Source of the DNA: Croceicoccus pelagius
GTDB lineage: Bacteria > Pseudomonadota > Alphaproteobacteria > Sphingomonadales > Sphingomonadaceae
Reading direction: 5' to 3'
NCBI RefSeq assembly: GCF_001661915.1
Contig: NZ_LYWY01000027.1
Coordinates: 1-46,969, forward strand
DNA length: 46,969 bases
Shown here: piece after piece, positions 33,762 to 42,804 of the stretch
Layout of the letters: every line of letters begins with the position of its first letter
Numbering within the stretch: position 1 is the stretch's first letter
Position numbers and translations under genes: made by a program
The notes under the pieces: model-generated
The model's input: the letters and a program-made list of their open reading frames with translations, nothing else
What the model was told of the DNA's origin: nothing
Database searches by the model: none

Positions 33762-34829
33762 CTAGAATCCCAGCAACTTGGTGCGGATTGCCTCTGCAAA
33801 TCCGGCGGTTGTCCCGTTTCCGCCAAGATCGGGGGTCTTTTCAATATCAGGAGCAATGAGCGAGGCTTCGAGCGCGCGCATCACCAGCGCGGCGGCTTCG
33901 TCTTCGCCCAAGTGCTCCAACATCATGGCACCCGACCAGATCTGGCCGATCGGATTGGCGATGCCCTGCCCGGCGATGTCCGGGGCAGACCCGTGGACCG
34001 GCTCGAACATCGAAGGGAACCGCCGTTCGGGGTTGAGGTTAGCAGAAGGAGCCACAGCGATGGTGCCAGTGATTCCCGGCCCCAGATCGGAAAGGATATC
34101 ACCAAAAAGGTTCGAACCAACCACCACATTGAACCGTTCGGGCGATATCACAAAGCGTGCGGCGAGAATATCGACATGATACTGATCGGCGGCAACATCG
34201 GGGTATTCGGCGCCGATCGCGGCAAAGCGCTCGTCCCAGAACGGCATCGAATGATAGAGTCCATTGGACTTCGTCGCGCTGGTCACATGCCTGCGCCCGC
34301 TCCGCCGAGCGAAGTCGAAGGCATAGCGCAGGATGCGGTCGGTGCCCCGGCGGGTGAAGATCGCCTGCTGGACGACGATTTCGTTCTCGCCGGTCCCGGT
34401 CCGACCGCCGATCTGGGAATATTCGCCTTCCGAGTTTTCGCGCACCACCCAGAAATCGATGTCGCCAGGAGCCTTGTCGCGCAGGGGCGAAGCGATGCCC
34501 GGCAGCAGCCGCACCGGACGCAGATTGACGTACTGCTCGAACTCGCGCCGGATCGGCAGCAGCAGCCCCCACAGCGAGATATGATCGGGTACCCCGGGAA
34601 AGCCGACCGCGCCGAGGAACACCGCATCATGATCGCGCAACCGGTCTAGCCCGTCATCGGGCATCATCTTGCCGGTTTTGAGGTAGGTCTGGCAGCTCCA
34701 GTCGAAGTGCCGGAATTCGAGCACGAAACCGCACTTGGCCGCTGCCGCCGTCAGCACCTCGATTGCGGCAGGCACCACCTCGCGGCCAATTCCATCTCCC
34801 GGAATGCTGGCGATAGAATAACGCCTCAT
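33762..34829 (-). CDS. Tartrate/D-malate dehydrogenase-type decarboxylating dehydrogenase
   Basis: Member of the isocitrate/isopropylmalate dehydrogenase family, 355 residues. It begins with IPGDGIGREVVP, has the tartrate-dehydrogenase-type segment HISLWGLLLPIRREFEQYV followed by NLRPVRLLPG, metal-binding Asp in NLFGDILSDLGPG and the C-terminal FEPVHGSAPDIAGQGIANP. Expected reaction is NAD-dependent oxidation and decarboxylation of a 2-hydroxy dicarboxylate. ATG 34829 chosen; a TTG at 34835 adds two residues. With the two ketopantoate-reductase-like proteins it suggests handling of hydroxy/oxo acids from ring breakdown. Confidence 0.87.
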   Translation of the reverse strand: MRRYSIASIPGDGIGREVVPAAIEVLTAAAAKCGFVLEFRHFDWSCQTYLKTGKMMPDDGLDRLRDHDAVFLGAVGFPGVPDHISLWGLLLPIRREFEQYVNLRPVRLLPGIASPLRDKAPGDIDFWVVRENSEGEYSQIGGRTGTGENEIVVQQAIFTRRGTDRILRYAFDFARRSGRRHVTSATKSNGLYHSMPFWDERFAAIGAEYPDVAADQYHVDILAARFVISPERFNVVVGSNLFGDILSDLGPGITGTIAVAPSANLNPERRFPSMFEPVHGSAPDIAGQGIANPIGQIWSGAMMLEHLGEDEAAALVMRALEASLIAPDIEKTPDLGGNGTTAGFAEAIRTKLLGF

Positions 34830-34842
34830 GGTCAATCTTTCA

Positions 34843-35856
34843 CTACAGATAGCTGTTCAAAGTCTTGAGCACCCGATAGGCGCTGAGGAAGGCTGGCGCA
34901 GGAACCTGCAGTTGCTCCGCTGCCGCCGCGAGCGGCCCCAGGACCTCGTCAACTTCCATCCGCCGGCCCGCTACGAGATCGTCATGCATCGAGGTGCGGA
35001 CGGGACGGTTTTCCGGCTTGAATCTGGTGCCCATCGCCATGACACCGGACACTGCCTCTTCAAAGCCTTCACGGTCAATCTCGACCAATCTGGATACAGG
35101 CGCGAAATAGTTCTGCGGTTCGTAGCCAAGTGCCTTGTAGATCGCCAGCAGATCCTTGACGACGTGGACATAGTGTTCGGCGCCTTCGCGAACCGCCACA
35201 CCATCCACAAAATCGAGCTTTGGAAGCGCGCCCAGCGTACTGGCGCTCCACGACGATGCTCCACCGACCTGAACCACTTTTTCCCAATGGACATGGACGA
35301 TATCGGGAGTTGAGCGCGAACCCATGCCCGCAGCGTCGAGCGCTTCGGCCATGATCCGCGTGCGCTCGCTCTCCCCGCCTTCCAGCTCGCCGAAATAGGC
35401 GGTGACGGGAACCGCCATGTGATTGAGCGCCTTGCCCGGTTCGAGCAGGGTCGCCCCGTCCATGATCGAGCCGCCGATCACCTTGTCCTTGCCAAACGCG
35501 GCCTGGAGTTTGCCTTCCTTGCCCACGCCGTTCTGCAAAGTCAGCGCGCAAGCGGTGCGATCGACCAACACCTGCGCATCGTCCAGCGCCTGATCGGTAC
35601 CCTTGGCCTTGGTCAGCAGGATGTAATAGTCGATGTCGCCTTCAACCTCCTCGGGCGTTTCGACCGCGAAGAGGTTTTCGCGCTGGACGAATTGCGCCCG
35701 CACACCCGAAATACTCAGGCCATCCCGGCGGATCGCCTCGACATGGGGCTTGCGCGCAATCAGCGTGACCTTGTGGCCGCCGCGCGCCAGGAATCCGCCG
35801 ATGACCGAGCCTAGCCCGCCGGCGCCGTGGAAACAGAAATGCAATTGCTTGGACAT
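34843..35856 (-). CDS. Second ketopantoate reductase-family dehydrogenase
   Basis: A 337-residue NAD(P)-dependent reductase: Rossmann loop GAGGLGSVIGG near residue 10, LLTKAKGTDQAL, LQNGVGKEG, and WEKVVQVGGASSWSAS with the catalytic Lys. The C-terminal part (FKPENRPVRTSMHDDLVAGR, MEVDEVLGPL) is typical. ATG 35856 gives MSKQLHFCFHGAGG; the in-frame ATG at 35889 would overlap the upstream gene end. It is clearly different from the copy at 32.1 kb. Located 13 nt before the tartrate-dehydrogenase-like gene. Confidence 0.85.
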   Translation of the reverse strand: MSKQLHFCFHGAGGLGSVIGGFLARGGHKVTLIARKPHVEAIRRDGLSISGVRAQFVQRENLFAVETPEEVEGDIDYYILLTKAKGTDQALDDAQVLVDRTACALTLQNGVGKEGKLQAAFGKDKVIGGSIMDGATLLEPGKALNHMAVPVTAYFGELEGGESERTRIMAEALDAAGMGSRSTPDIVHVHWEKVVQVGGASSWSASTLGALPKLDFVDGVAVREGAEHYVHVVKDLLAIYKALGYEPQNYFAPVSRLVEIDREGFEEAVSGVMAMGTRFKPENRPVRTSMHDDLVAGRRMEVDEVLGPLAAAAEQLQVPAPAFLSAYRVLKTLNSYL

Positions 35857-35881
35857 GCTTTGGGATTCCCGTTGGTTCGGT

Positions 35882-36844
35882 TCAGGCAATGCCCAGTTCG
35901 ACCAGCTTGGCCCTGATCTGCTCTTTCTTTTCCGGCGTCACATCAGCCACCGGCGGCAGGATCGGGCCAGCCTTGAGGCCAATCGCTTCGTACCAGGCCT
36001 TCACATTGGCAAGTGCGCTGGCATAGGTCGCGGTGCGGGCGATATCCCACAGGAAGTTGTCGTGATAGAATTCGCGGACTTCGCTGAGCTGATCGGAAGC
36101 GGCCCGCGCTTCCTCCCATTTTCCTTCATGCGCCAGGCGGATGTATTCCTTGGCGAAATGGCGCTTCTTGCCGTACAGCATGTAGGACAATTCACCCCAG
36201 CAAACGGTGCCGCCAAGACGCAGATCGTCGAGGAAGAAGTATTCGAATGGCTCCATCGTGTTGAAGCCTTCAGGCATTAGCTGGCGGATCTTGATTGTCT
36301 CGGCACGGCTCATGGCACCTTGTTTGACGCCGATCACGGTTTCGATATCGGCCAGGCGGCGCATCAGGTCCCAGCTCAGCACGGTGCCCGAAACCGGGGT
36401 CCGGTAGAGGCAGACGGCCAGATCGGTGTGGTCGGTCAGGAACTTGAACCAGGAATAGATTTCGTCGTCGCGCTTGAGCTGCACAACCGGGTTGATCACC
36501 TCAGCCCCGTTATACCCGAGCTTCTCGACGAACTGCATCTTCTCGATCGCGGTATAGACGCTTGGATCGAGCACGATGGTCCACAGATCGAGCCGCCCGG
36601 CATTCGCCTCGGCAACGATCTCGTGATAGCGAAACCAGTCTGACGCTGAGACGTTCCAGCATTCGGCGATGAACCCGCCGACGGCCAAGCCATCTACGCC
36701 CATTTCGACATATTTATCGATGTTGTAGCGGATACCGTCCACATCGAACTTGTAATCGGCGGTCATCGGGGTGATCGGACACTGATAGAAGCCCCTTACG
36801 GTCTTTGTTGCCCAGGCCTTGGCATCCTTACGATCATATTCCAT
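35882..36844 (-). CDS. DHDPS/NAL-family class I aldolase or hydratase-aldolase
   Basis: TIM-barrel Schiff-base lyase of 320 residues. VEMGVDGLAVGGFIAEC replaces the GTTGE-type motif; LYRTPVSG contains the conserved Tyr, and IGVKQGAMS supplies the Schiff-base Lys. The family covers dihydrodipicolinate synthase, hydratase-aldolases of naphthalene breakdown (NahE type) and keto-acid aldolases. In this catabolic operon a pyruvate-releasing aldolase or hydratase-aldolase is likely, and the next upstream gene, pyruvate phosphate dikinase, would use pyruvate. Substrate unknown. Confidence 0.83.
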   Translation of the reverse strand: MEYDRKDAKAWATKTVRGFYQCPITPMTADYKFDVDGIRYNIDKYVEMGVDGLAVGGFIAECWNVSASDWFRYHEIVAEANAGRLDLWTIVLDPSVYTAIEKMQFVEKLGYNGAEVINPVVQLKRDDEIYSWFKFLTDHTDLAVCLYRTPVSGTVLSWDLMRRLADIETVIGVKQGAMSRAETIKIRQLMPEGFNTMEPFEYFFLDDLRLGGTVCWGELSYMLYGKKRHFAKEYIRLAHEGKWEEARAASDQLSEVREFYHDNFLWDIARTATYASALANVKAWYEAIGLKAGPILPPVADVTPEKKEQIRAKLVELGIA

Positions 36845-36897
36845 TTTAGGTGCACCTCATCTCGATTTGGTTCAGAATTTCAGCTTGCATCGTCCGT

Positions 36898-39564
36898 TCA
36901 TAGAGGCGCCAGCGCCGCCTGGGCCGCAGCCAGTCGGGCAATCGGCACCCGGAAAGGCGATGCGCTGACATAGTCCAACCCGATCTCCTCACAGAAGGCG
37001 ATCGTGGCCGGATCGCCGCCGTGCTCGCCGCAGATCCCCAGTTTTAGGTCGGGCCGGGTTTCGCGCCCTTTGCGCGATGCCATTTCGATCAGCTTGCCGA
37101 CCCCTTCGATATCGAGGGTGACGAACGGGTCCTTGGCGATAATGCCTTTTTCCACATAAGCACCCAGGAAACGCGCCGCATCGTCGCGGCTGATCCCCAG
37201 CGTAGTCTGGGTCAGATCATTGGTTCCGAACGAGAAGAATTCCCCGCTTGCAGCGATTTCGTCGGCAACCAGGGCTGCCCGCGGCAGCTCGATCATGGTG
37301 CCAACGCTAAAGGCGATCCGCTCGCCTTTTTCGGCGAACACGACTTCAGCGACCCTGTACAGGGTATCCTTCAGTGATTCCAGTTCATGCGGCAATCCGA
37401 CCAGCGGGATCATGATTTCGGGACAGACCGCCATGCCCGCCTCGCCCGCGACTTCGAGCGCAGCCTCGAAAATCGCGCGAGCCTGCATTTCGTATATTTC
37501 GGGATAAACCACGCCCAGTCGGCAGCCTCGATGCCCCAGCATGGGGTTGGTTTCCGTCAATTCGATTGCGCGATGCCGAACCTGCTCCACGTCAATACCC
37601 ATCGCTCGCGAAAGCTCGGTGAGTTCGCTATCCGTATGCGGCAGAAACTCGTGCAGCGGCGGATCGAGGAGGCGGATGGTGACTGGCAAGCCTTCCATGA
37701 TCTCGAAGATCCGGCGGAAGTCGGCGCGCTGTTCGGGCAATAGCTGGTCGAGCGCGGAGCGTCGTTCCTTTTCGCTGTCGGCCAGGATCATCTGCCGCAT
37801 GGCGAGGATCCGGCTTTCATCGAAGAACATGTGCTCGGTTCGGCAAAGCCCGACCCCTTCGGCCCCGAACCGGCGGGCCATTTCGCAATCGAGCGGGGTT
37901 TCCGCGTTGGTCCGAATCTTCAGGCGGCGATGCTTGTCAGCCCATGCCATCACCGTTGCGAAATCGCCCGAAAGATTGGGCAGGATCGTCGGCAGTTCGC
38001 CCAGGAACACTTCGCCGGTCGAACCGTCGATCGTGATGAATGCGCCCTCTTCGAGCCGCTGGCCGCCGATCTCGGCGACCCGCGCGACCGGGTCGATCTT
38101 GAGACTGGCGCTGCCCGCCACGCATGGCCGGCCCATACCCCGCGCGACCACGGCCGCGTGGCTGGTCATGCCGCCGCGCGCCGTCAGGATGCCGGTTGCG
38201 ACGTGCATGCCATGGATGTCGTCAGGCGACGTTTCATGCCTGACGAGGATGACCTTCTCTCCCAATTCGGCCCACCGTGCCGCTGTTTCCGCATCGAATA
38301 CCACACCTCCCGAGGCTGCCCCGGGCGAGGCAGGCAAACCCTTTCCGAGCAGCACCCGCGGGGCATTCGGATCGAGCGAGGGGTGAAGCAACTGGTCGAG
38401 CGAGGCCGGGTCGAGGCGGAGCAGCGCGGTCACTTCGTCGACCAGGCTCTCTTCGACCATGTCGACGGCAATCTTGAGCGCGGCCTTGGCGGTGCGCTTG
38501 CCCGAACGGGTCTGAAGGAGGTAGAGCTTGCCGCGTTCGACTGTGAATTCGATGTCCTGCATGTCGCGATAGTGGCGCTCCAGCAGTTCGAACACCTCAG
38601 CAAGTTGGGTATAGGCCTTCGGCATCGCTTCCTGCATTGAGGGAAGCCGCGCACCTGCGGCTTCGCGGGCAGCCCTGGTCAGATACTGGGGCGTGCGGAT
38701 GCCGGCGACAACATCCTCACCCTGGGCGTTGGCCAGCCATTCGCCGTAGTAAGCCTTCTCGCCGGTTGCAGGGTTGCGGGTAAAGGCGACGCCGGTAGCG
38801 CTAGTCTCGCCAAGATTTCCGAACACCATGGCCTGGACGTTAACCGCCGTGCCCCAATCTCCGGGGATATCGTTCAGGCGCCGGTAGACCTTGGCTCGCG
38901 GTGAGTCCCATGAGCGGAACACCGCCTCGATTGCCGTCCAGAGTTGTTCCTGTACATCCTGAGGAAAGGCCGCGCCGTGATGGGCAAGCACGAGATCCTT
39001 GAAGGTCGCGATCACGCCGCGCAGATCCTCCACTCGAAGATCGATATCCTCATCGACGCCGCGATCTTCCTTGATGCGGTCAAGGGCTGCCTCGAATACA
39101 CCATGCTCGATTTCGAGCACGACACTGGAATACATCTGGATGAAGCGGCGATAACTGTCGAGCGCGAACCGCTCATCCCCGGAGGTCTGGCCCAGGCCGG
39201 TTACGGTCGCATCATTGATGCCAAGGTTCAGGATCGTGTCCATCATCCCCGGCATGGATACCCGCGCGCCCGAACGCACCGAGACCAGCAGGGGATCGCG
39301 AGGATTGCCGAACGTCTTGCCCGTCGCCCGTTCGACCAGCCCCAAAGCAGCCGAAACCTCATCGCGGATGCGATCAAGTGACGCTCTGCCGTGGTCAAGA
39401 TAAGCGAGGCATTCGCCGGTGGCAATAGTGAAGCCCGGCGGGACCGGAAGGCCGATTTGCGCCATTTCTGCAAGATTTGCGCCCTTCCCGCCAAGGACGC
39501 GTTTGTCCAGCACGAGCGCGCCTTCGGGTCCAATGCCCGAACCAAAGGAAAATACGCTCTTCAT
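36898..39564 (-). CDS. ppdK: Pyruvate, phosphate dikinase
   Basis: Interconverts pyruvate + ATP + Pi and PEP + AMP + PPi. At 888 residues it has the normal length and domains: N-terminal ATP-grasp (KGANLAEMAQIGLPVPPGF, SGARVSMPGMMDTILNLG), central phosphohistidine domain (GGMTSHAAVVARGMGRPCV, catalytic His at about 455) and C-terminal PEP/pyruvate barrel ending with LGICGEHGGDPA (catalytic Cys at about 830). ATG 39564 (MKSVFSFGSG) chosen; longer in-frame sequence lies in the upstream gene. Its place inside an aromatic operon suggests it turns pyruvate from ring cleavage into PEP for gluconeogenesis. Confidence 0.96.
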   Translation of the reverse strand: MKSVFSFGSGIGPEGALVLDKRVLGGKGANLAEMAQIGLPVPPGFTIATGECLAYLDHGRASLDRIRDEVSAALGLVERATGKTFGNPRDPLLVSVRSGARVSMPGMMDTILNLGINDATVTGLGQTSGDERFALDSYRRFIQMYSSVVLEIEHGVFEAALDRIKEDRGVDEDIDLRVEDLRGVIATFKDLVLAHHGAAFPQDVQEQLWTAIEAVFRSWDSPRAKVYRRLNDIPGDWGTAVNVQAMVFGNLGETSATGVAFTRNPATGEKAYYGEWLANAQGEDVVAGIRTPQYLTRAAREAAGARLPSMQEAMPKAYTQLAEVFELLERHYRDMQDIEFTVERGKLYLLQTRSGKRTAKAALKIAVDMVEESLVDEVTALLRLDPASLDQLLHPSLDPNAPRVLLGKGLPASPGAASGGVVFDAETAARWAELGEKVILVRHETSPDDIHGMHVATGILTARGGMTSHAAVVARGMGRPCVAGSASLKIDPVARVAEIGGQRLEEGAFITIDGSTGEVFLGELPTILPNLSGDFATVMAWADKHRRLKIRTNAETPLDCEMARRFGAEGVGLCRTEHMFFDESRILAMRQMILADSEKERRSALDQLLPEQRADFRRIFEIMEGLPVTIRLLDPPLHEFLPHTDSELTELSRAMGIDVEQVRHRAIELTETNPMLGHRGCRLGVVYPEIYEMQARAIFEAALEVAGEAGMAVCPEIMIPLVGLPHELESLKDTLYRVAEVVFAEKGERIAFSVGTMIELPRAALVADEIAASGEFFSFGTNDLTQTTLGISRDDAARFLGAYVEKGIIAKDPFVTLDIEGVGKLIEMASRKGRETRPDLKLGICGEHGGDPATIAFCEEIGLDYVSASPFRVPIARLAAAQAALAPL

Positions 39565-39598
39565 TTCAGCTGGAAGTCCTGGTGACCGCCCCGTGGGC

Positions 39599-40696
39599 CT
39601 ACATTTTGAGAATAGCCTTGATCGCCTTGCCGGTCTTTTCGGTATCCTCGACGGCCTGGTTGATCTGGTCGAGATCATAGAAGGTGCAGAGCTTCTCGAA
39701 CGGGAACAGCCCGGCTTCCTGCATCGCAATCAGTTGCGGGATGAAGACCTGCGGGGTGCTCGATCCTTCGACTACGCCGCGCAACTTGCGGCCAAACAGC
39801 ATGTTGTTCATGTCTAGCGAAAATTCGGTGCCCAGCTTCGCCCCGCCGACCACTGCGGTTTCACCCATGTTGTGCGTGCTGTCCACCGCCGAGCGCAGCA
39901 CCGCTGGAATGGCGGTGGTATCCATGGCATAGTCGGCGCCGCCACCGGTCATCGCGACGATCGCTTCCTGAGCGTTGACCGTGTTGGCGTCGATCACATC
40001 GGTGGCGCCCAGTTCGCGCGCCAGTTCCAAGCGGTCTGCGTTGCGGTCAACCGCGATGATCTTGAGGCAGCCCGAGGCCTTGGCGGCCATCACTGCGCTG
40101 AGGCCGACCGACCCGACCCCGAAGATCGCGATCGAGGAGCCAGGTTCGGGACAAAGCGCATTGAGGATGCTGCCCGCCCCGGTCTGGATACCGCAGCCCA
40201 GTGGGCCCAAAAGTTCGATCTGTGCGTCGTCGGCAACCTTGACGCAGTTGTTTTCCGACGCGATCGAATAGGTCGCGAACGAGGATTGCCCGAAGAAGCA
40301 GGCGTTGACCTCTTGGCCGTTGCGGGTAATCGGCGTCGAACCATCCAGGCGGCGGCCCATGAAATTGAGCGGGAACAGGCTCGGACAATAGGCCTGATGC
40401 CCCTTGAGGCACGATGGACAGGTGCCGCAATAGCTGAAGGAGAGCACGACCTTGTCGCCTGGCTTGACAGTGGTGACGCCACGTCCGACCTTTTCGACAA
40501 CGCCCGAACCTTCATGGCCCAGCACCGCCGGCAGCGGCGTCGGGTAATATTGATCGCGAACCGTCAGGTCGGTATGACACATGCCAGCTGCGGCAACCTT
40601 GACCAGCACTTCGCCGTCGCGCGGATCCTCGATAGAGACGTTATCCAGAACGAATTCGCCGCCTTGACGCTCGATAATTGCCGCGTATGCGTCCAT
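39599..40696 (-). CDS. Zinc-dependent aryl-alcohol dehydrogenase (XylB/benzyl alcohol type)
   Basis: MDR-family alcohol dehydrogenase of 365 residues. Catalytic zinc ligands are in GMCHTD and GHEGSG; four Cys ([17 protein letters not shown]) bind the structural zinc; the cofactor loop is [11 protein letters not shown] and VDRNADR indicates NAD. Class III-like segments [10 protein letters not shown] and [10 protein letters not shown] fit benzyl/aryl alcohol dehydrogenases. It probably oxidises an aromatic or alkyl alcohol made by the oxygenases nearby. 42 bp after the oxygenase small-subunit gene. Confidence 0.9.
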   Translation of the reverse strand: MDAYAAIIERQGGEFVLDNVSIEDPRDGEVLVKVAAAGMCHTDLTVRDQYYPTPLPAVLGHEGSGVVEKVGRGVTTVKPGDKVVLSFSYCGTCPSCLKGHQAYCPSLFPLNFMGRRLDGSTPITRNGQEVNACFFGQSSFATYSIASENNCVKVADDAQIELLGPLGCGIQTGAGSILNALCPEPGSSIAIFGVGSVGLSAVMAAKASGCLKIIAVDRNADRLELARELGATDVIDANTVNAQEAIVAMTGGGADYAMDTTAIPAVLRSAVDSTHNMGETAVVGGAKLGTEFSLDMNNMLFGRKLRGVVEGSSTPQVFIPQLIAMQEAGLFPFEKLCTFYDLDQINQAVEDTEKTGKAIKAILKM

Positions 40697-40738
40697 TCTT
40701 GCTCTCCCGTTTCCTGATTTCCAGTTGATTGAATTTGC

Positions 40739-41263
40739 TTATACAAAGAAATAGAGATTCTTGTCCTGCACGACGCGCGCGTCGATATTCAGCTTTCTGC
40801 TGAATACCTTGAAGCCGCTGTCTGTTTTCCGCAGCTTGTCTTCGCGTCCCAGCGTGTGCACGTAAACTTCGCTCTGTCGGCGATTGCGGTGCACCAGAAC
40901 ATTAGAGAAGACCTCGAATTCAAACGGTGCAATTTCGAATGCTTCGACATTGGTGACGAAATAGCGGATACGTGATGGCGGATCTTCCATCCATACCTGA
41001 CCCGTCAGCAACCGGTCGACCCGCTGCTGCAGCTCGGCATAGTCATCGTTGTAGATTGCGGCATCCCCCGGGGTTGGATCCGGGCGGCGGTCACGTGCGA
41101 ACCGCTGTTCGTAAACTGGCATCCAGTAATGGATATCTTCGGCGATTACAGTATCGAACCATTCGCGATATTGCTGGTTCTGCAACATCCGCACCTCGGC
41201 GGAATAGTGACTGACGATGGCATGATGCAGTTCCATGCCTACGGGCTTGCGTGTTTCGGTCAT
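40739..41263 (-). CDS. Ring-hydroxylating oxygenase, small (beta) subunit
   Basis: Structural beta subunit of a Rieske oxygenase; 174 residues, the usual size. Typical pattern: EVRMLQNQQYREWFDTVIAE, DIHYWMPVYEQR near the N-terminus, DPPSRIRYFVTNVEAFEI in the middle and KLRKTDSGFKVFSRKLNID at the end. ATG 41263 (MTETRKPVGMELHH) is 26 nt after the alpha-subunit stop; longer in-frame sequence falls inside that gene. Forms the hexameric terminal oxygenase with the alpha subunit. Confidence 0.9.
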   Translation of the reverse strand: MTETRKPVGMELHHAIVSHYSAEVRMLQNQQYREWFDTVIAEDIHYWMPVYEQRFARDRRPDPTPGDAAIYNDDYAELQQRVDRLLTGQVWMEDPPSRIRYFVTNVEAFEIAPFEFEVFSNVLVHRNRRQSEVYVHTLGREDKLRKTDSGFKVFSRKLNIDARVVQDKNLYFFV

Positions 41264-41288
41264 CTTGCGGTCCAGATTGCTGTCGGGA

Positions 41289-42668
41289 TCAGTCTTGCGG
41301 CTCGGCTTGCTTCGCCGACAGACGTTCAGGCCAGAAATTACGGTTGGTCCACATTGCATCCCAGGTATCGTCATTGGCCCGGATGGCGGCCCAATCTGGC
41401 GCATCGAGCATTTCTTGCCAGAAACGATAAAAGCCTCGATACGAAGTTTCGCCGATGAAGCTGACCCCGACAATTCCTGGATAGACGGGGTGCGGCCCTT
41501 CGCGGTCCTTGCCCATGCTCGAATTCATCCACCCCTTGCGGGTGATGATACCGTTGTTGTTGTAGGTGGCCGACGACATGTTTTCGCCATCGTCGCTTTC
41601 GAGCGTTCCCGCCGTACCAAATGAACGGATCGCTTCGCGCTGGATCGACCGCTTAGTTTCGGTGTCGGCATTCTTCGGCACCATGGTATAGGTCCAGACC
41701 TCGATTTCATGCGGCCCGCGCGGATGCCAGATCTTGAAGGTGTTGGTTCCGTAGAGGAACGAACAGTTTGGGAAGATCGACGTATTCCAGTGACCGACAT
41801 AAAGCCGTTCGCGCTCCGGCCCGAATTTTTCGCGAATTCCGCCCCGCGTCTCCTCGAGATATTTGACGTACCCGTCGCGCTTGACGTGGATCGCAGTCGC
41901 CGCGTTATCGATCAGGCCAAACCCGTGGCCATGCCGCATGGTGAATTGCAGACCAAGGTCGTCAAACGGCATGTCGGCGCGATTGCCCGATAGGCCAGCC
42001 AGCTCGCCCCCGATCATCTGGAGAGCGGCGGCATGCGTCCAGCCCACGTGATACCCATCGCCGACGAAGTTCTCGGTCGGGACTTTCCAATTGCAGGCGA
42101 GGGTGCTCTTCAACGGCGGCCCGAGCAGTTCCAGACCACCGTCCGGACCATCCCAGATCGTATCGAGGTACCAGCAGAAGTCCCCCAAATAGTCCTCAAG
42201 CGAGGGCGCTTCGGGATCATGGCAGCCGAAGATGAAGCCCTTGTAAGTTTCGACCCGGATCGGCGCGAGCCCCAGCTTGGATTTGTCGAGATCGCTGTGA
42301 TAGCACCGCTCTTCCATCGGAACATCGACGAGCGAACCATCCTGACCGAAAACCCAACCATGATAATTGCACACGAACGCCTTGGCGCTGCCGCTGTCGG
42401 CATGACAGATCTGGTTGCCGCGGTGAGTGCAGGAATTGATGAACGCCTTCAGTGAACCGTCCGGCTGCCGCGACAAGATGACACGGTCTTCTGCCATGTA
42501 CGTAGTAATGAAGTCGCCCGGTTTGGGAACTAGCGAATCATGTCCGAGCATGAGCCAGCATCGCGAGAATATCCGCTCCAGCTCCAGCTGATAGACATCT
42601 TGATCCCAGAACACCCGGCGAGACTGGCTCGCACCGATGTTGTCGACGAGTGCCGACGATCCTTTCAT
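41289..42668 (-). CDS. Ring-hydroxylating oxygenase, large (alpha) subunit
   Basis: Catalytic subunit of a Rieske non-haem iron oxygenase, 459 residues. The Rieske centre is CTH-x17-CNYH (CTHRGNQIC ... FVCNYHGWVF, about residues 80-105), and the mononuclear iron site begins GDGYHVGWTH (two His, preceded by Asp). ATG 42668 is preceded by GGGAG; the longer ATG 42686 is less well placed. First gene of the nine-gene operon, divergent from the EamA transporter. No ferredoxin or reductase gene and no classical cis-diol dehydrogenase is visible nearby, so electron supply must come from elsewhere. Substrate class is not decided. Confidence 0.93.
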   Translation of the reverse strand: MKGSSALVDNIGASQSRRVFWDQDVYQLELERIFSRCWLMLGHDSLVPKPGDFITTYMAEDRVILSRQPDGSLKAFINSCTHRGNQICHADSGSAKAFVCNYHGWVFGQDGSLVDVPMEERCYHSDLDKSKLGLAPIRVETYKGFIFGCHDPEAPSLEDYLGDFCWYLDTIWDGPDGGLELLGPPLKSTLACNWKVPTENFVGDGYHVGWTHAAALQMIGGELAGLSGNRADMPFDDLGLQFTMRHGHGFGLIDNAATAIHVKRDGYVKYLEETRGGIREKFGPERERLYVGHWNTSIFPNCSFLYGTNTFKIWHPRGPHEIEVWTYTMVPKNADTETKRSIQREAIRSFGTAGTLESDDGENMSSATYNNNGIITRKGWMNSSMGKDREGPHPVYPGIVGVSFIGETSYRGFYRFWQEMLDAPDWAAIRANDDTWDAMWTNRNFWPERLSAKQAEPQD

Positions 42669-42700
42669 AACATCGCTCCCATGCATTTTTGTCTGAGTAC

Positions 42701-42728
42701 TGCATAGTCGATTCGCACTATACATGCA
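42701..42728. promoter_or_regulatory. Imperfect dyad in the oxygenase/EamA divergent promoter region
   Basis: In the 136-bp gap, ATAGTCGA (42704-42711) and TCG-C-ACTAT (42713-42721) form an almost perfect inverted repeat, flanked on both sides by TGCA. Further TGCAA/TGCA repeats follow to 42766. It is a candidate regulator site for one or both divergent operons; assignment to the IclR protein is a guess based on the shared GTTGCAT core (reverse strand, 42724-42730). Confidence 0.35.
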
Positions 42729-42804
42729 ACGCGATGCACCATATGCAATGCACTTGTGGGATGCAAGCCGTATCTTTCGGTCCCCGGTGCCGGGTGAGAG
42801 TGCA

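Noticed and set aside
39565-39729. 55-residue extension before pyruvate phosphate dikinase
   Set aside because: It lies inside the aryl-alcohol dehydrogenase gene; standard PPDK begins at MKSVFSFGSG.
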